From Brevibacterium album DSM 18261 (GTDB lineage: Bacteria > Actinomycetota > Actinomycetes > Actinomycetales > Brevibacteriaceae): a stretch of 64,000 nt of DNA. The DNA lies in assembly GCF_000426445.1 (NCBI RefSeq), contig NZ_KE384526.1:124001-188000 (forward strand). The letters are read 5' to 3'. Below, piece by piece: positions 16,005 through 25,006 of the stretch (positions are counted from its first letter, which is position 1; the number at the start of each line of letters is the position of its first letter). Both the position numbers and the translations under genes were made by a program. The notes beneath the pieces are model-generated. The model saw only the letters and a list, made by a program, of their open reading frames with translations, did no database searches and was not told where the DNA came from.

Positions 16005-16033
16005 ATTATGCCAGAAGTCCGGCGCCGGGAGAA
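16005..16033 (-). promoter_or_regulatory. Possible promoter of rpsP-khpA
   Basis: CATAAT (16005-16010) is a good -10 on the minus strand in an otherwise GC-rich gap; the -35 (TTCTCC, 17-base spacer) is poor. It would give a leader of about 125 bases. Confidence 0.4.
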
Positions 16034-16058
16034 ACCGGCCTCGGACCGGCCGCCCGGC

Positions 16059-17657
16059 TCAGAAGCCGCCGAATCCCTTGGGCAGCTTCGACAGGTCGAT
16101 CTCCTCCTCGCCCATGTCGATGCCGCCGAAGGCCGCGCCCTGCTTCTCCGGCTGCCTGCCCTGCCTGCGCAGCTCGGCCTCCTTCGCCTCCTGCGCGCGC
16201 TTGGCCGGGTTCCCCGACTTGCCCGCGGGCTTCTTCTTCCCCTTCTTCCGCTTCGATGCGCCGCCGGGTCCGCCCGCACCGGGCATCCCCGGCATCGCGG
16301 GCATACCGGGCATCGCGCCCCCGCCGCCGGCTCCGGGCATGCCCGGCATCCCGCCGCCCTTGCGCATCTGCCGCATCATCTTCTGCGCCTGCGCGAAGCG
16401 CTCCATGAGCTGGTTGACCTGCGTGACGGTGGTGCCGGAGCCCTTCGCGATGCGGGCCCGGCGCGAGCCGTTGAGCAGGCGGGGATTCGCACGCTCGTGC
16501 GGCGTCATCGACTTGACGATGGCCTCGACCCGGTCGATCTCGCGCTCGTCGAAGGCCTCGAGCTGCTCCTTGTACTGGCTCATGCCCGGCATCATCGTGA
16601 GCATCTTCTTGAGCGAGCCCATCTTCTTGAGCGACGCCATCTGCGTGAGGAAGTCGTTGAGATCGAAGTCCTCACCGGACTCCACCTTCTTCGCGAGCTT
16701 CTCCGCTTCCTTCTGGTCGAAGGTCCGCTCCGCCTGCTCGATGAGCGTGAGGATGTCGCCCATGTCGAGGATGCGGTCGGCCATCCGGTCGGGATGGAAC
16801 TGCTCGAAGTCCTTCATGCCCTCGCCCGTGGAGGCGAACATGATGGGCTTGCCCGTGACCTGCGCGACGGAGAGCGCCGCACCGCCGCGGGAGTCGCCGT
16901 CGAGCTTGGACAGGACGACGCCGGTGAAGTCGACGCCCTCGTCGAAGGCCTGCGCCGTGGCGACGGCGTCCTGGCCGATCATCGCGTCGATGACGAAGAG
17001 GATCTCATCGGGACTGACGGCATCGCGGATGTCGCGGGCCTGCTGCATGAGCTCCTCGTCGATGCCCAGCCGTCCGGCGGTGTCGACGATGACGACGTCG
17101 TGGAGCTTGGACCGCGCGACGTCCATAGCCTCGGTGGCGACCCGCACGGGATCGCCCACGCCGTTGCCGGGTTCGGGCGCGTAGACGAAGGCACCGGCCC
17201 GCTCTCCGACGATCTGCAGCTGATTGACCGCGTTGGGGCGCTGGAGATCGGCGGCCACGAGCATGGGGCGGTGGCCCTCGGACCGCAGCCAGTGCGCGAG
17301 CTTGCCCGCGAGCGTCGTCTTGCCCGCGCCCTGGAGGCCGGCGAGCATGATGACGGTGGGCGGACGCTTGGCGAACTCGATCCGGCGGGTCTTCCCGCCC
17401 AGGATCTCGACGAGCTCCCCGTTGACGATCTTCACGACCTGCTGGCCGGGGTTGAGCGCCTGCGAGACCTCCGCGGAGAGCGCGCGCTCGCGCACCCGGC
17501 CGGTGAACGCCTTCACGACGGGCAGCGCGACGTCCGCGTCCAGGAGAGCACGGCGGATCTCGCGGATGGTCTGGTCGACGTCGGCCTCGGACAGGCGGCC
17601 CTTGCCGCGCAGGTTCTTGAAGGTCGTCGTCAGCCGGTCGGACAGTGAGTTGAACAC
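16059..17657 (-). CDS. ffh: Signal recognition particle protein Ffh
   Basis: 532 residues. The N domain comes first. The G domain has AGLQGAGKTTLAGKLA, VAADLQRPNAV, VDTAGRLG and LSKLDGDSRGG. The M domain is Met-rich (MASLKKMGSLKKMLTMMPGM) with the RNA-binding SRRARIAKGSG. The C-terminus carries a Met/Pro/Gly-rich stretch and a Lys cluster. With 4.5S RNA and FtsY it targets membrane proteins to the translocon. The GTG start at 17655-17657 has GGAG upstream and gives the standard MFNSLSDRL; earlier codons are not conserved. Confidence 0.97.
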   Translation of the reverse strand: MFNSLSDRLTTTFKNLRGKGRLSEADVDQTIREIRRALLDADVALPVVKAFTGRVRERALSAEVSQALNPGQQVVKIVNGELVEILGGKTRRIEFAKRPPTVIMLAGLQGAGKTTLAGKLAHWLRSEGHRPMLVAADLQRPNAVNQLQIVGERAGAFVYAPEPGNGVGDPVRVATEAMDVARSKLHDVVIVDTAGRLGIDEELMQQARDIRDAVSPDEILFVIDAMIGQDAVATAQAFDEGVDFTGVVLSKLDGDSRGGAALSVAQVTGKPIMFASTGEGMKDFEQFHPDRMADRILDMGDILTLIEQAERTFDQKEAEKLAKKVESGEDFDLNDFLTQMASLKKMGSLKKMLTMMPGMSQYKEQLEAFDEREIDRVEAIVKSMTPHERANPRLLNGSRRARIAKGSGTTVTQVNQLMERFAQAQKMMRQMRKGGGMPGMPGAGGGGAMPGMPAMPGMPGAGGPGGASKRKKGKKKPAGKSGNPAKRAQEAKEAELRRQGRQPEKQGAAFGGIDMGEEEIDLSKLPKGFGGF

Positions 17658-17795
17658 AGCGCTCCTCGGATCTCGGGGTCTGCCCCGTGGGGTCAGCACT
17701 CCAGGGTACCAATCCGTCGCGCGATCCACTGACAGACCGGCCCCGGCGCCCATGGGAGCCGAGGCCGGTCAGGGTCAGCGCACGAGCCTGCCGGC

Positions 17796-19052
17796 TCAGC
17801 TCCTCGCGGCGGCGTGCTCCGGGGAGTAGGCGAACTCGTTGTGCTGCGCGAGGTCCACACCCGCCTCCTCGACCTCGGCGCTCACACGGAAGCCGATCGT
17901 CTTGTGGATCGCGAAGCCGATCGCCGCGGTGACCGCTGCGGTGAAGACGATGGAGAACACCGCCGCGACGATCTGGGCGACCATCTGCCCGCTGCCCCCG
18001 CCGTAGAGGAGACCGCCGGCGAGCTCCCCGGTGGGCAGGGTGAAGAAGCCGAGCGCGAGGGTGCCCCAGAGGCCCGCGACGAGGTGTACCCCCACGACGT
18101 CGAGCGCATCGTCGTAGCCCAGGCGGTACTTCAGCCCCACCGCGAGCGAGGCCAGCACTCCGGCGATGAGTCCGATCGCGACCGCGCCGAGCGGTGAGAC
18201 GTTGGCACAGGCCGGGGTGATGGCGACGAGGCCGGAGACGATGCCGGAGACGGCGCCCACGGACGTGCCGCGCTTGTCCCGGAGCCCCTCCACGAGGAGC
18301 CAGCCCAGCAGCGCTGCGCCCGGGGCGGCGATGGTGTTGACCACGATGAGACCGACCTCGGCGACCTCCGTGGCCGCACCTGCGTTGAAGCCGAACCAGC
18401 CGAACCAGAGGATCGCGGCTCCCACCATCATGAGCGGCACCGAGTGCGGCTTGTGCGGCTGGGGAGTGCGGCCGAAGTCCTTGCGACGGCCGAGGATGAG
18501 CACGAGGACCAGGGCGGCGACACCGGCGTTGATGTGGACCACGGTGCCGCCGGCGTAGTCGAGCGCCTCGCCGAACACGGAGCCGAGCGCGCCGTCCGCG
18601 GAGAGCAGCCCGCCGCCCCACACCATGTAGGCCATGGGGCAGTACACGAGGGTCACCCAGAGGACGGTGAAGAGGATCCAGCTGCTGAACTTCGCACGGT
18701 CCGCGATCGCGCCGGAGATGAGCGCGACCGTGATGATCGCGAAGGTCGCTCCGAAGCCCACATCGACGAGTTCGGCGGACTCCGTGAGGCCGCTGAGGCC
18801 GAAGTTCGCGAACGGGTCGCCGAACATCTCGAGGAAGCCGTCGCCGCCGGTCATCGAGTACCCCCAGAGCACCCAGACGACCGCGGTGGTCGCGATCGCG
18901 ACGAAGCTCATGAGCATCATGTTCACTGCCGAGCTCATCCGAGCCATGCCGCCGTAGAAGAACGCCACCCCGGGGGTCATGAACAGCACGAGGGCCGTCG
19001 CGGCCACCACCCAGAAGGGCGTCACCGCGCTGAGTACGTCGTCGATCTGCAT
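17796..19052 (-). CDS. amt: Ammonium transporter (Amt family)
   Basis: 418 residues with eleven hydrophobic helices. Family motifs include MTPGVAFFYGGM near the N-terminus, the periplasmic GGTVVHINAGVAAL with the pore His, WFGWFGFNAG and the late VGVHLVAGLWGTLALG with the second pore His. It conducts ammonia/ammonium across the membrane. The ATG at 19050-19052 fits the family start. In many actinobacteria amt-glnK-glnD lies between ftsY and ffh; here amt stands alone, with only a 138-base gap to ffh. Confidence 0.95.
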   Translation of the reverse strand: MQIDDVLSAVTPFWVVAATALVLFMTPGVAFFYGGMARMSSAVNMMLMSFVAIATTAVVWVLWGYSMTGGDGFLEMFGDPFANFGLSGLTESAELVDVGFGATFAIITVALISGAIADRAKFSSWILFTVLWVTLVYCPMAYMVWGGGLLSADGALGSVFGEALDYAGGTVVHINAGVAALVLVLILGRRKDFGRTPQPHKPHSVPLMMVGAAILWFGWFGFNAGAATEVAEVGLIVVNTIAAPGAALLGWLLVEGLRDKRGTSVGAVSGIVSGLVAITPACANVSPLGAVAIGLIAGVLASLAVGLKYRLGYDDALDVVGVHLVAGLWGTLALGFFTLPTGELAGGLLYGGGSGQMVAQIVAAVFSIVFTAAVTAAIGFAIHKTIGFRVSAEVEEAGVDLAQHNEFAYSPEHAAARS

Positions 19053-19225
19053 TGCCGCCTGCCTTCGGTTGTGCCTGCGGCCCGCACCGAAGCACCGGAC
19101 CGCGGGAGCGGTGCTCCCGCTCACAGAGTCTGCCGAAGGCGTGTTTCCGCACACATGCGCGCGTGTGACAGCGGTGTAACCGGGAGCGGCGCCGTGTGAA
19201 CAGCCTGTGACGCACCGCTGCCGGA

Positions 19226-19292
19226 GTGCGGCCTGGGCTCCGGTGCGGCCTGGGCTCCGGTGCGGGCAGAGCCGGTTGGGGCAGAGCCGGTT
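19226..19292. repeat. Two short tandem duplications between ftsY and amt
   Basis: GTGCGGCCTGGGCTCCG is duplicated in tandem (19226-19242, 19243-19259), followed by GGGCAGAGCCGGTT twice (19264-19277, 19279-19292). The second pair ends at the ftsY stop. They lie in the upstream region of amt. Confidence 0.85.
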
Positions 19293-20449
19293 CAGCCCTC
19301 CAGGATCGCGTCGACGAAGCCCTCGGCCTCGAAGGGCGCGAGATCGTCGGCGCCCTCGCCGAGGCCGATCAGCTTGACCGGCACGCCGAGCTCCCGCTGC
19401 ACCGCGACGACGATGCCGCCCTTGGCGGTGCCGTCGAGCTTGGTGAGCACGATGCCGGTGATGCTCACCGCCTCGGAGAACACCTTGGCCTGCTGCATGC
19501 CGTTCTGACCGGTCGTCGCATCGAGGACGAGCAGCACCTCGTCGATGTCGCGGCCCTCCGGCAGCGGGCGGGCGGCCACCCGGCGGACCTTGCCGAGCTC
19601 GTCCATGAGGCCCTTCTTGTTCTGGAGGCGGCCGGCGGTGTCCACGAGCACGACGTCCACGTCCTCGTCGACTCCGCGCTCCACGGCCGTGTAGGCGACG
19701 GCGGCCGGGTCCGCGCCCTCCTCCTTGCGCACCGTCTCCACGCCCACGCGGGCGCCCCAGGTGCTGAGCTGCTCGGCGGCCGCGGCGCGGAAGGTGTCCG
19801 CCGCGCCCAGCAGCACGGTGCGCTCCTCTGCGACGAGGACCCGGGCGATCTTGCCGACCGTCGTCGTCTTCCCCGCGCCGTTGACGCCCACCACGAGCAC
19901 GACGCGGGGGCGCGCACCGTCCTCACCCGGCTCGACCCTGAGGGTGCGGTCCATCGTGGGATCGACGATCCGGACGAGCTCCTCGCGCAGCAGCTGCCGG
20001 ACCGTCTCCGGCTCGCGCGTGCCGAGCACCCGCACGCGCTCGCGCAGCGCCTCGACGATCTCCGTCGTGGGCTCCACGCCCAGATCGGCCATGATGAGCA
20101 GATCCTCGATCTCCTCCCACGTCTCCTCATCGAGGGTGTCGCGCGAGAGCAGCGCCAGCAGACCGCGGCCGAGGCTCGTGTTCGACTTCGCGAGCCGGCT
20201 GCGCAGCCGGGCGAGCCGGCTCGCGGGCTCGGTGGGCCGCTCGAGCACGGGCGGGGCGGCCTCGGCCTCGGCTTCCGGCGCCTCCTGAGCCGGCGCCTCG
20301 GCCGCATCGGACTCGGGCCGGGGCGTCTCCTGACCGGCCTCCCTGCCCGGCGCCTCCCCCCTCCTCCTGCGCGAGGGCGCCAGCAGGAAGAACCCGCCGA
20401 TCACGAGGAGGAGGACGACGAGGCCGATCACGACGTAGGTGGGTTCCAC
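19292..20449 (-). CDS. ftsY: Signal recognition particle receptor FtsY
   Basis: 385 residues. An N-terminal membrane helix (YVVIGLVVLLLVIGGFFLL) leads into an acidic Ala/Glu/Pro region, then the NG domain with VGVNGAGKTTTVGKIA, LGAADTFRAAAAEQL, LVDTAGRLQNKKGLMDEL, LTKLDGTAKGG and GLGEGADDLAPF. It docks the SRP-ribosome complex at the membrane. The start is a GTG at 20447-20449, preceded by GAGAG. Confidence 0.96.
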   Translation of the reverse strand: MEPTYVVIGLVVLLLVIGGFFLLAPSRRRRGEAPGREAGQETPRPESDAAEAPAQEAPEAEAEAAPPVLERPTEPASRLARLRSRLAKSNTSLGRGLLALLSRDTLDEETWEEIEDLLIMADLGVEPTTEIVEALRERVRVLGTREPETVRQLLREELVRIVDPTMDRTLRVEPGEDGARPRVVLVVGVNGAGKTTTVGKIARVLVAEERTVLLGAADTFRAAAAEQLSTWGARVGVETVRKEEGADPAAVAYTAVERGVDEDVDVVLVDTAGRLQNKKGLMDELGKVRRVAARPLPEGRDIDEVLLVLDATTGQNGMQQAKVFSEAVSITGIVLTKLDGTAKGGIVVAVQRELGVPVKLIGLGEGADDLAPFEAEGFVDAILEG

Positions 20450-20470
20450 GGTTCACTCTCCTGGATGCTT

Positions 20471-20545
20471 GTTCTGGCCTGGACGCGTTGTCCGGCCCGG
20501 TTGCGAGTTCTGGCCCGGTTGCGTGCTCCGGCCCGAGCGGTTCGG
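20471..20545. repeat. Degenerate 18-base repeats between ftsY and a membrane protein gene
   Basis: Three to four imperfect units of the type GTTCTGGCCCGGTTGCG lie in the 130-base gap upstream of ftsY. In one minus-strand frame they would encode a Pro-Gly-containing hexapeptide repeat, but I see no gene there. Confidence 0.6.
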
Positions 20546-20580
20546 CAGAGGCGCAGCGCGCCTGCGCGGCGGTCCGGCGC

Positions 20581-20982
20581 TCAGCGCGTGCCGCGGCCGA
20601 ACAGCAGGCTCATGGCCGTGCGCGGGCCGGTGCCGGTCTCGGGCACGCGCCAGTGGCGGGTGCGCGGGCGGAACGTCAGGAGCGCGGGTGCGGCATGCCT
20701 GCACGGCTGCGGGCGCAGGACGTAGGAATGCTCCCGCATCGCGGTGACGGCGGCCTGCTCGCGGGTGGCGAGGCTCGCGGTCTCGTCGTCGCCGAAGTAC
20801 CCGTGGACCTCGTCCTCGTAGCCGGTCCACTGCGAGGGGAGCCGGAAGCGGTCGCGGTCGCCGCTGTGGATGCGGCCCTCGCGTCTGAGCCCCGGCAGCG
20901 CGACGAGGAGGACGATGACGAGGCCGATAGCGAAGCACACCGCGAGTCCGATGACCACGACGAGGAAGCCGGCTCCGGACAT
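20581..20982 (-). CDS. Small single-pass membrane protein, unknown function
   Basis: 133 residues that I do not recognise. An N-terminal hydrophobic helix (FLVVVIGLAVCFAIGLVIVL) is followed by a basic-acidic cytoplasmic part with LPSQWTGYEDEVHGYFGD and a C-terminal Arg-rich part. It lies between smc and ftsY, on the same strand as both, starting at the ATG at 20980-20982 with GAGAG upstream. Codon use matches neighbours. It could help anchor or assist SRP-receptor or chromosome functions, but that is only from position. Confidence 0.65.
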   Translation of the reverse strand: MSGAGFLVVVIGLAVCFAIGLVIVLLVALPGLRREGRIHSGDRDRFRLPSQWTGYEDEVHGYFGDDETASLATREQAAVTAMREHSYVLRPQPCRHAAPALLTFRPRTRHWRVPETGTGPRTAMSLLFGRGTR

Positions 20983-21134
20983 CAGCAGACAGCTCTCTCA
21001 CTGCGGACGGTCATGCTCTGCGGGCTCCTCGGGTGCGGTCATGCGCGATGCGGTCTCTCACGCAGCGGGATCGGCAGCGAACCCGCGGATGGGCTCCCGC
21101 CAGTGTATATTGCCGCGGGCGCGATGCGACTCAG

Positions 21135-24100
21135 TCATTGCACAGGCGCGGGGCTCTCCTCGTGCGCGGGAGCGCCGCGGTCATCAGCCTGCCGGGTGAG
21201 GCGCTGCGAGATCACCTGGGAGACCCCGTCGCCGTGCATCGAGACGCCGTAGAGCGCATCGGCGATCTCCATCGTCCGCTTCTGGTGGGTGATGACGATG
21301 AGCTGACTGGATTCCTGGAGCTCGCGGAAGATCGTGAGCAGGCGGGACAGGTTGACGTCGTCGAGCGCAGCCTCCACCTCGTCCATGACGTAGAAGGGGC
21401 TGGGCCGCGCCTTGAAGATCGCGACGAGCATCGCGATGGCGACGAGCGAGCGCTCCCCGCCGGAGAGCAGGGAGAGCCGCTTGACCCGCTTGCCCGCCGG
21501 CCGGGCGGAGACCTCCACCCCCGTCGTGAGCATGTCCTGCGGATCGGTGAGCTCGAGCCGTCCCTCGCCGCCCGGGAACACGCGGGAGAAGATGTCCGCG
21601 AACTCCCGCTGGGTGTCTGCGAACGCGGCCTCGAACACCTCCTGCACGTGCCGGTCGACATCCGCGACGAGCCCCATGAGCTCCGCGCGCGTCCGCTCGA
21701 TGTCCGTGATCTGCTTCTCGAGGTAGTCGTGGCGCTCCTGCAGCGCGGCGAACTCCTCGAGCGCGAGCGGATTCACCTGCCCGATGCCGTCGAGCTCCTT
21801 CTTCGCCCGCTTCTGGGCCCTGAGCACCTCGGCGCGGACGTAGTGGCGCACGGGAGGCTCCGCGGAGGCGTCCTCACCGCCCTCCTCGTCCTCGCCGCCG
21901 TCCTCCTCGGGGCCGTCGAGGATCGGCACGGGCAGGTGCGGGCCGAACTGCTCGACGAGGTTCTCCGCGCTCAGGCCCGTCTCCTCCTCCGCCCGCCGGG
22001 TCAGCTCCTCGAGCTGGAGGACGTACCGCTCGCGCACGAGCTGCGCCTCGTGCTCCTCCGCGGTGGCCTTCGAGAGCAGCGCATCGGCGGCGGTGCGGGC
22101 CTCGCGGAGTTCGGCGACGGCCTCCTCCTCGCGTGTGCGCTCCTCCGCGCGGGCGGCGAGCGCGGCCTCGGCGGACGCCTGCCAGCGGCCGGTCCGCTCC
22201 GCGAGCGCATGCGCGATCCGCCCGATCTGCTCGCATGCCTCGGCCTGCCTCCTGCGCGCCGCGGCGACCCTGGCCGCCTCCGCGCGGGCGGCTTCCTCCT
22301 GATCGGCCTGGCGGCGGAGCCCGTGGGCGCGGTCGCGAAGGTGGGTCACACGGTCCTCGGCGGCGCGCAGGCCCACACGGGCGTCCACACTGCGTTCCGC
22401 GAGTGCCTGGCGCGCCTCGGCGAGGGCATCGCGGGCGGACGTGTCCGGCTCATCGGGAGCGTCGTCGTCCGCCGCGTCCTCCGTGAGGGAGTCACGCGCC
22501 GCCGTGAGCTCCTCGAGGGCCCGGGCACGCCGTCGCTCCGCCTCCTCCAGGCCCGCCGCCGCGTTCGCCGCCCCCTCGCGGAGGCGCTCGAGCTCCCCTG
22601 CCGTACGCGCGAGCTCCTCCCCCGCGGCGACGATGCGGGCATCGGACTCGTGAAGGGCGGCCAGCGCCGCCTCCTCCCGCACACGGGCCTCGGCGAGCGG
22701 GCCGTCGATCTGCGCGAGCTGCCCGTCGAGCTCGCCGAGGCGGTCCGCGGTCTCCCGCAGCTGCGCCTCGGTCTCCTCGAGGGCCGCCCGCGCCGCGATC
22801 CGTCCCGCCTCCGGGGAGCCGGAGCGGGCCGCACGCCCCGCGGCGAGCACGGAGCCGTCGAGCAGGACGAGGACCTCATCGGGGTGCTCCGCGAGGCGTT
22901 CGAGCGCGGCCTCACGGGATCCGGCGATCCGCGTGCTCCCGAGGACCGCGCCCAGCGAGGCGGCGAGCTCCTCCGGTGAGCCCTCTCCGCGGCGGGGCTG
23001 GGCGGGGCCGGGCTGGGCGGCATGAGAGCTCTGCGGAAGCGGCGGGGCGACGGCGCAGACCGCAGTGGCCGGTACGGTCTCGGCGGGTCCGGGGGCGGCC
23101 GCTCGCTCCGGGACGAGCCCCGGGGAGGGGGCGGCTCCACCCGCGCCGGAGGGGGTCGCGGGGTCATCCGCCGCCGCGCACGCGAAGGGGTGCACGACAT
23201 CGACGAGCCCGTCCTCGCCGACGTGGTCGAGCACCGCGAGCGCGGCCGCGCGGTCCGCCGCGACGACGGCTCCGGCCGTCGAACCGAGCGCGGCGGTGAC
23301 GGCGAGCTCGCAGCCGGGTGCGATCCGCAGCCGCTCCGAGAGCGCGCCCTCCAGTCCCGGCAGGCCGACGGTGAGCAGCTCCGCGAGATCGGCGGTCAGC
23401 CGGCTGCTCGCACGCTGCCCCTCCGCCCGCGCCTCCAGCTGCACCCGGCGCGTCTCGACGCGCGACCGCTCCGCCGCGAGCGCGCGGTGCCGCTCCTCGA
23501 TCTCGGCGACCTCGGCCGCAGCCTGCTCGTGCGCGGCGTCGAGGGCGCCCTCCCCCTCCTCGCACTCGGCGAGTCCGGTCTGCGCGGAAGCCACCTGCGC
23601 CTCGGCGGCCGCGATCTGCTCGCCCGTCCCCGCGGCCTGCCGCTCCAGCCCGGCGATGGCCTGCTCCGCGTGCGCGAGGGTGCGCTGGGCGACCTCCACC
23701 GAGGACTCGAGGCCGGCGCGGCGGCGCAGGCGTGCCGCGATCCGTGCGCGTTCGGCCGCGAGCGCCTGCTCGGCCTCCTGCAGCTGTGCCTCGACGCGCT
23801 CCTTCTCCTCGGCGACCTCGGCGAGCGCGGCGCGCCGGGCCTCGGCCTCGGACTCCGCCTCGGCGTGCTCGGAGAGGACGTGCTCGGCACGACGGCGCAG
23901 CTCCTCCGGCGCCTCGCCCGCGGGCCGCTGCGTCTCGGCCGCGCTGCGCAGGAGCCTGACGCGGTCGCCGGCGCGCTGGGCGGCCGAGGTCGCACGCTGG
24001 AACTGGGAGGCGACCGTGGTGCGATGGGAGTGGAGCACGTCTGTGGCCCGGTCGAAGTCGCGGCGGCGCTCCTCGGCCTCGGCGAGGCGGAGATCGAGGA

Positions 24101-24887
24101 GGCGCATCTCCTCTGCGAGCGCACGGCGGCGCTCGGCCGGGTCCTCGGCGGGCTGAGCGGAGGCGACCCGGGCCTGGGCCTGGACGATGTCGTCGGCGAG
24201 GAGCCGGGCCGAGGCGTCGCGCAGCACGGCCTGGACCACCTGCGCGCGGCGAGCGGCCTTCGCCTGGCGGCCGAGCGGGCCCAGCTGGCGGGCGAGCTCG
24301 GCGCGGAGGTCCGCGACGCGGTCGAGGTTGGCCTGCAGACCGGAGAGCTTCCGGAGCGCCTTCTCCTTGCGCTTGCGGTGCTTGAGGACTCCGGCGGCCT
24401 CCTCGATGAAGCCGCGTCGCTCGAAGGGGTCCGCGTGGAGGATCGCGTCGAGCCGCCCCTGGCCCACGATGACGTGCATCTCCTTGCCGAGGCCGGAGTC
24501 CGAGAGGAGCTCCTGGATGTCCAGCAGGCGCGCGGGTTCGCCGTTGACCCGGTACTCGCTGCCGCCGGAGCGGAACAGCGTGCGGGAGATCGTGACCTCG
24601 GTGTAGTCGATGGGCAGAGCGCCGTCGCTGTTGTCGATGGTGAGTGCGACCTCGGCCCGGCCCAGCGCCTGGCGCTTGGCGGTGCCGGCGAAGATCACGT
24701 CCTCCATCTTGCCCCCGCGCAGGTTCTTCGCACCCTGCTCGCCCATCACCCAGGCCAGCGCGTCCACCACATTGGACTTGCCCGAGCCGTTGGGGCCCAC
24801 CACGCACGTGATCCCGGGTTCGAGCTCGAGCTTCGTCGCGGAGGCGAACGACTTGAAGCCGCGCAGGGTGAGGGTCTTGAGATGCAT
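21135..24887 (-). CDS. smc: Chromosome segregation protein SMC
   Basis: 1250 residues. The N-terminal ATPase head has GPNGSGKSN (Walker A) and the MHLKTLTLRGFKSF start. Two long Ala/Glu/Arg-rich coiled coils flank a hinge at about 500-690. The C-terminal head has the signature LSGGERSL (about 1140) and Walker B YVMDEVEAALDD (about 1165). SMC condenses and segregates the chromosome with ScpA and ScpB, which are not in this window. The hinge carries a Pro/Ala-rich low-complexity insertion at about 570-640. The ATG at 24885-24887 follows GGAG. Confidence 0.97.
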   Translation of the reverse strand: MHLKTLTLRGFKSFASATKLELEPGITCVVGPNGSGKSNVVDALAWVMGEQGAKNLRGGKMEDVIFAGTAKRQALGRAEVALTIDNSDGALPIDYTEVTISRTLFRSGGSEYRVNGEPARLLDIQELLSDSGLGKEMHVIVGQGRLDAILHADPFERRGFIEEAAGVLKHRKRKEKALRKLSGLQANLDRVADLRAELARQLGPLGRQAKAARRAQVVQAVLRDASARLLADDIVQAQARVASAQPAEDPAERRRALAEEMRLLDLRLAEAEERRRDFDRATDVLHSHRTTVASQFQRATSAAQRAGDRVRLLRSAAETQRPAGEAPEELRRRAEHVLSEHAEAESEAEARRAALAEVAEEKERVEAQLQEAEQALAAERARIAARLRRRAGLESSVEVAQRTLAHAEQAIAGLERQAAGTGEQIAAAEAQVASAQTGLAECEEGEGALDAAHEQAAAEVAEIEERHRALAAERSRVETRRVQLEARAEGQRASSRLTADLAELLTVGLPGLEGALSERLRIAPGCELAVTAALGSTAGAVVAADRAAALAVLDHVGEDGLVDVVHPFACAAADDPATPSGAGGAAPSPGLVPERAAAPGPAETVPATAVCAVAPPLPQSSHAAQPGPAQPRRGEGSPEELAASLGAVLGSTRIAGSREAALERLAEHPDEVLVLLDGSVLAAGRAARSGSPEAGRIAARAALEETEAQLRETADRLGELDGQLAQIDGPLAEARVREEAALAALHESDARIVAAGEELARTAGELERLREGAANAAAGLEEAERRRARALEELTAARDSLTEDAADDDAPDEPDTSARDALAEARQALAERSVDARVGLRAAEDRVTHLRDRAHGLRRQADQEEAARAEAARVAAARRRQAEACEQIGRIAHALAERTGRWQASAEAALAARAEERTREEEAVAELREARTAADALLSKATAEEHEAQLVRERYVLQLEELTRRAEEETGLSAENLVEQFGPHLPVPILDGPEEDGGEDEEGGEDASAEPPVRHYVRAEVLRAQKRAKKELDGIGQVNPLALEEFAALQERHDYLEKQITDIERTRAELMGLVADVDRHVQEVFEAAFADTQREFADIFSRVFPGGEGRLELTDPQDMLTTGVEVSARPAGKRVKRLSLLSGGERSLVAIAMLVAIFKARPSPFYVMDEVEAALDDVNLSRLLTIFRELQESSQLIVITHQKRTMEIADALYGVSMHGDGVSQVISQRLTRQADDRGAPAHEESPAPVQ

Positions 24888-25006
24888 GGTGGCTCCGATC
24901 CTAGCGGGAGACGCCTCCGCCATCGGGGAGGTTATGACGGTCCGGGCAGCCTGCACGGTGCCTGCGGCGTCAGAACCTCCCAGGGGCAGCCGGAGGAACT
25001 ACCCGG

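Noticed and set aside
20453-21001. Alternative minus-strand ORF with a Pro-Gly repeat
   Set aside because: It overlaps a better ORF with a membrane helix; the repeat part alone is low complexity and lacks a start.
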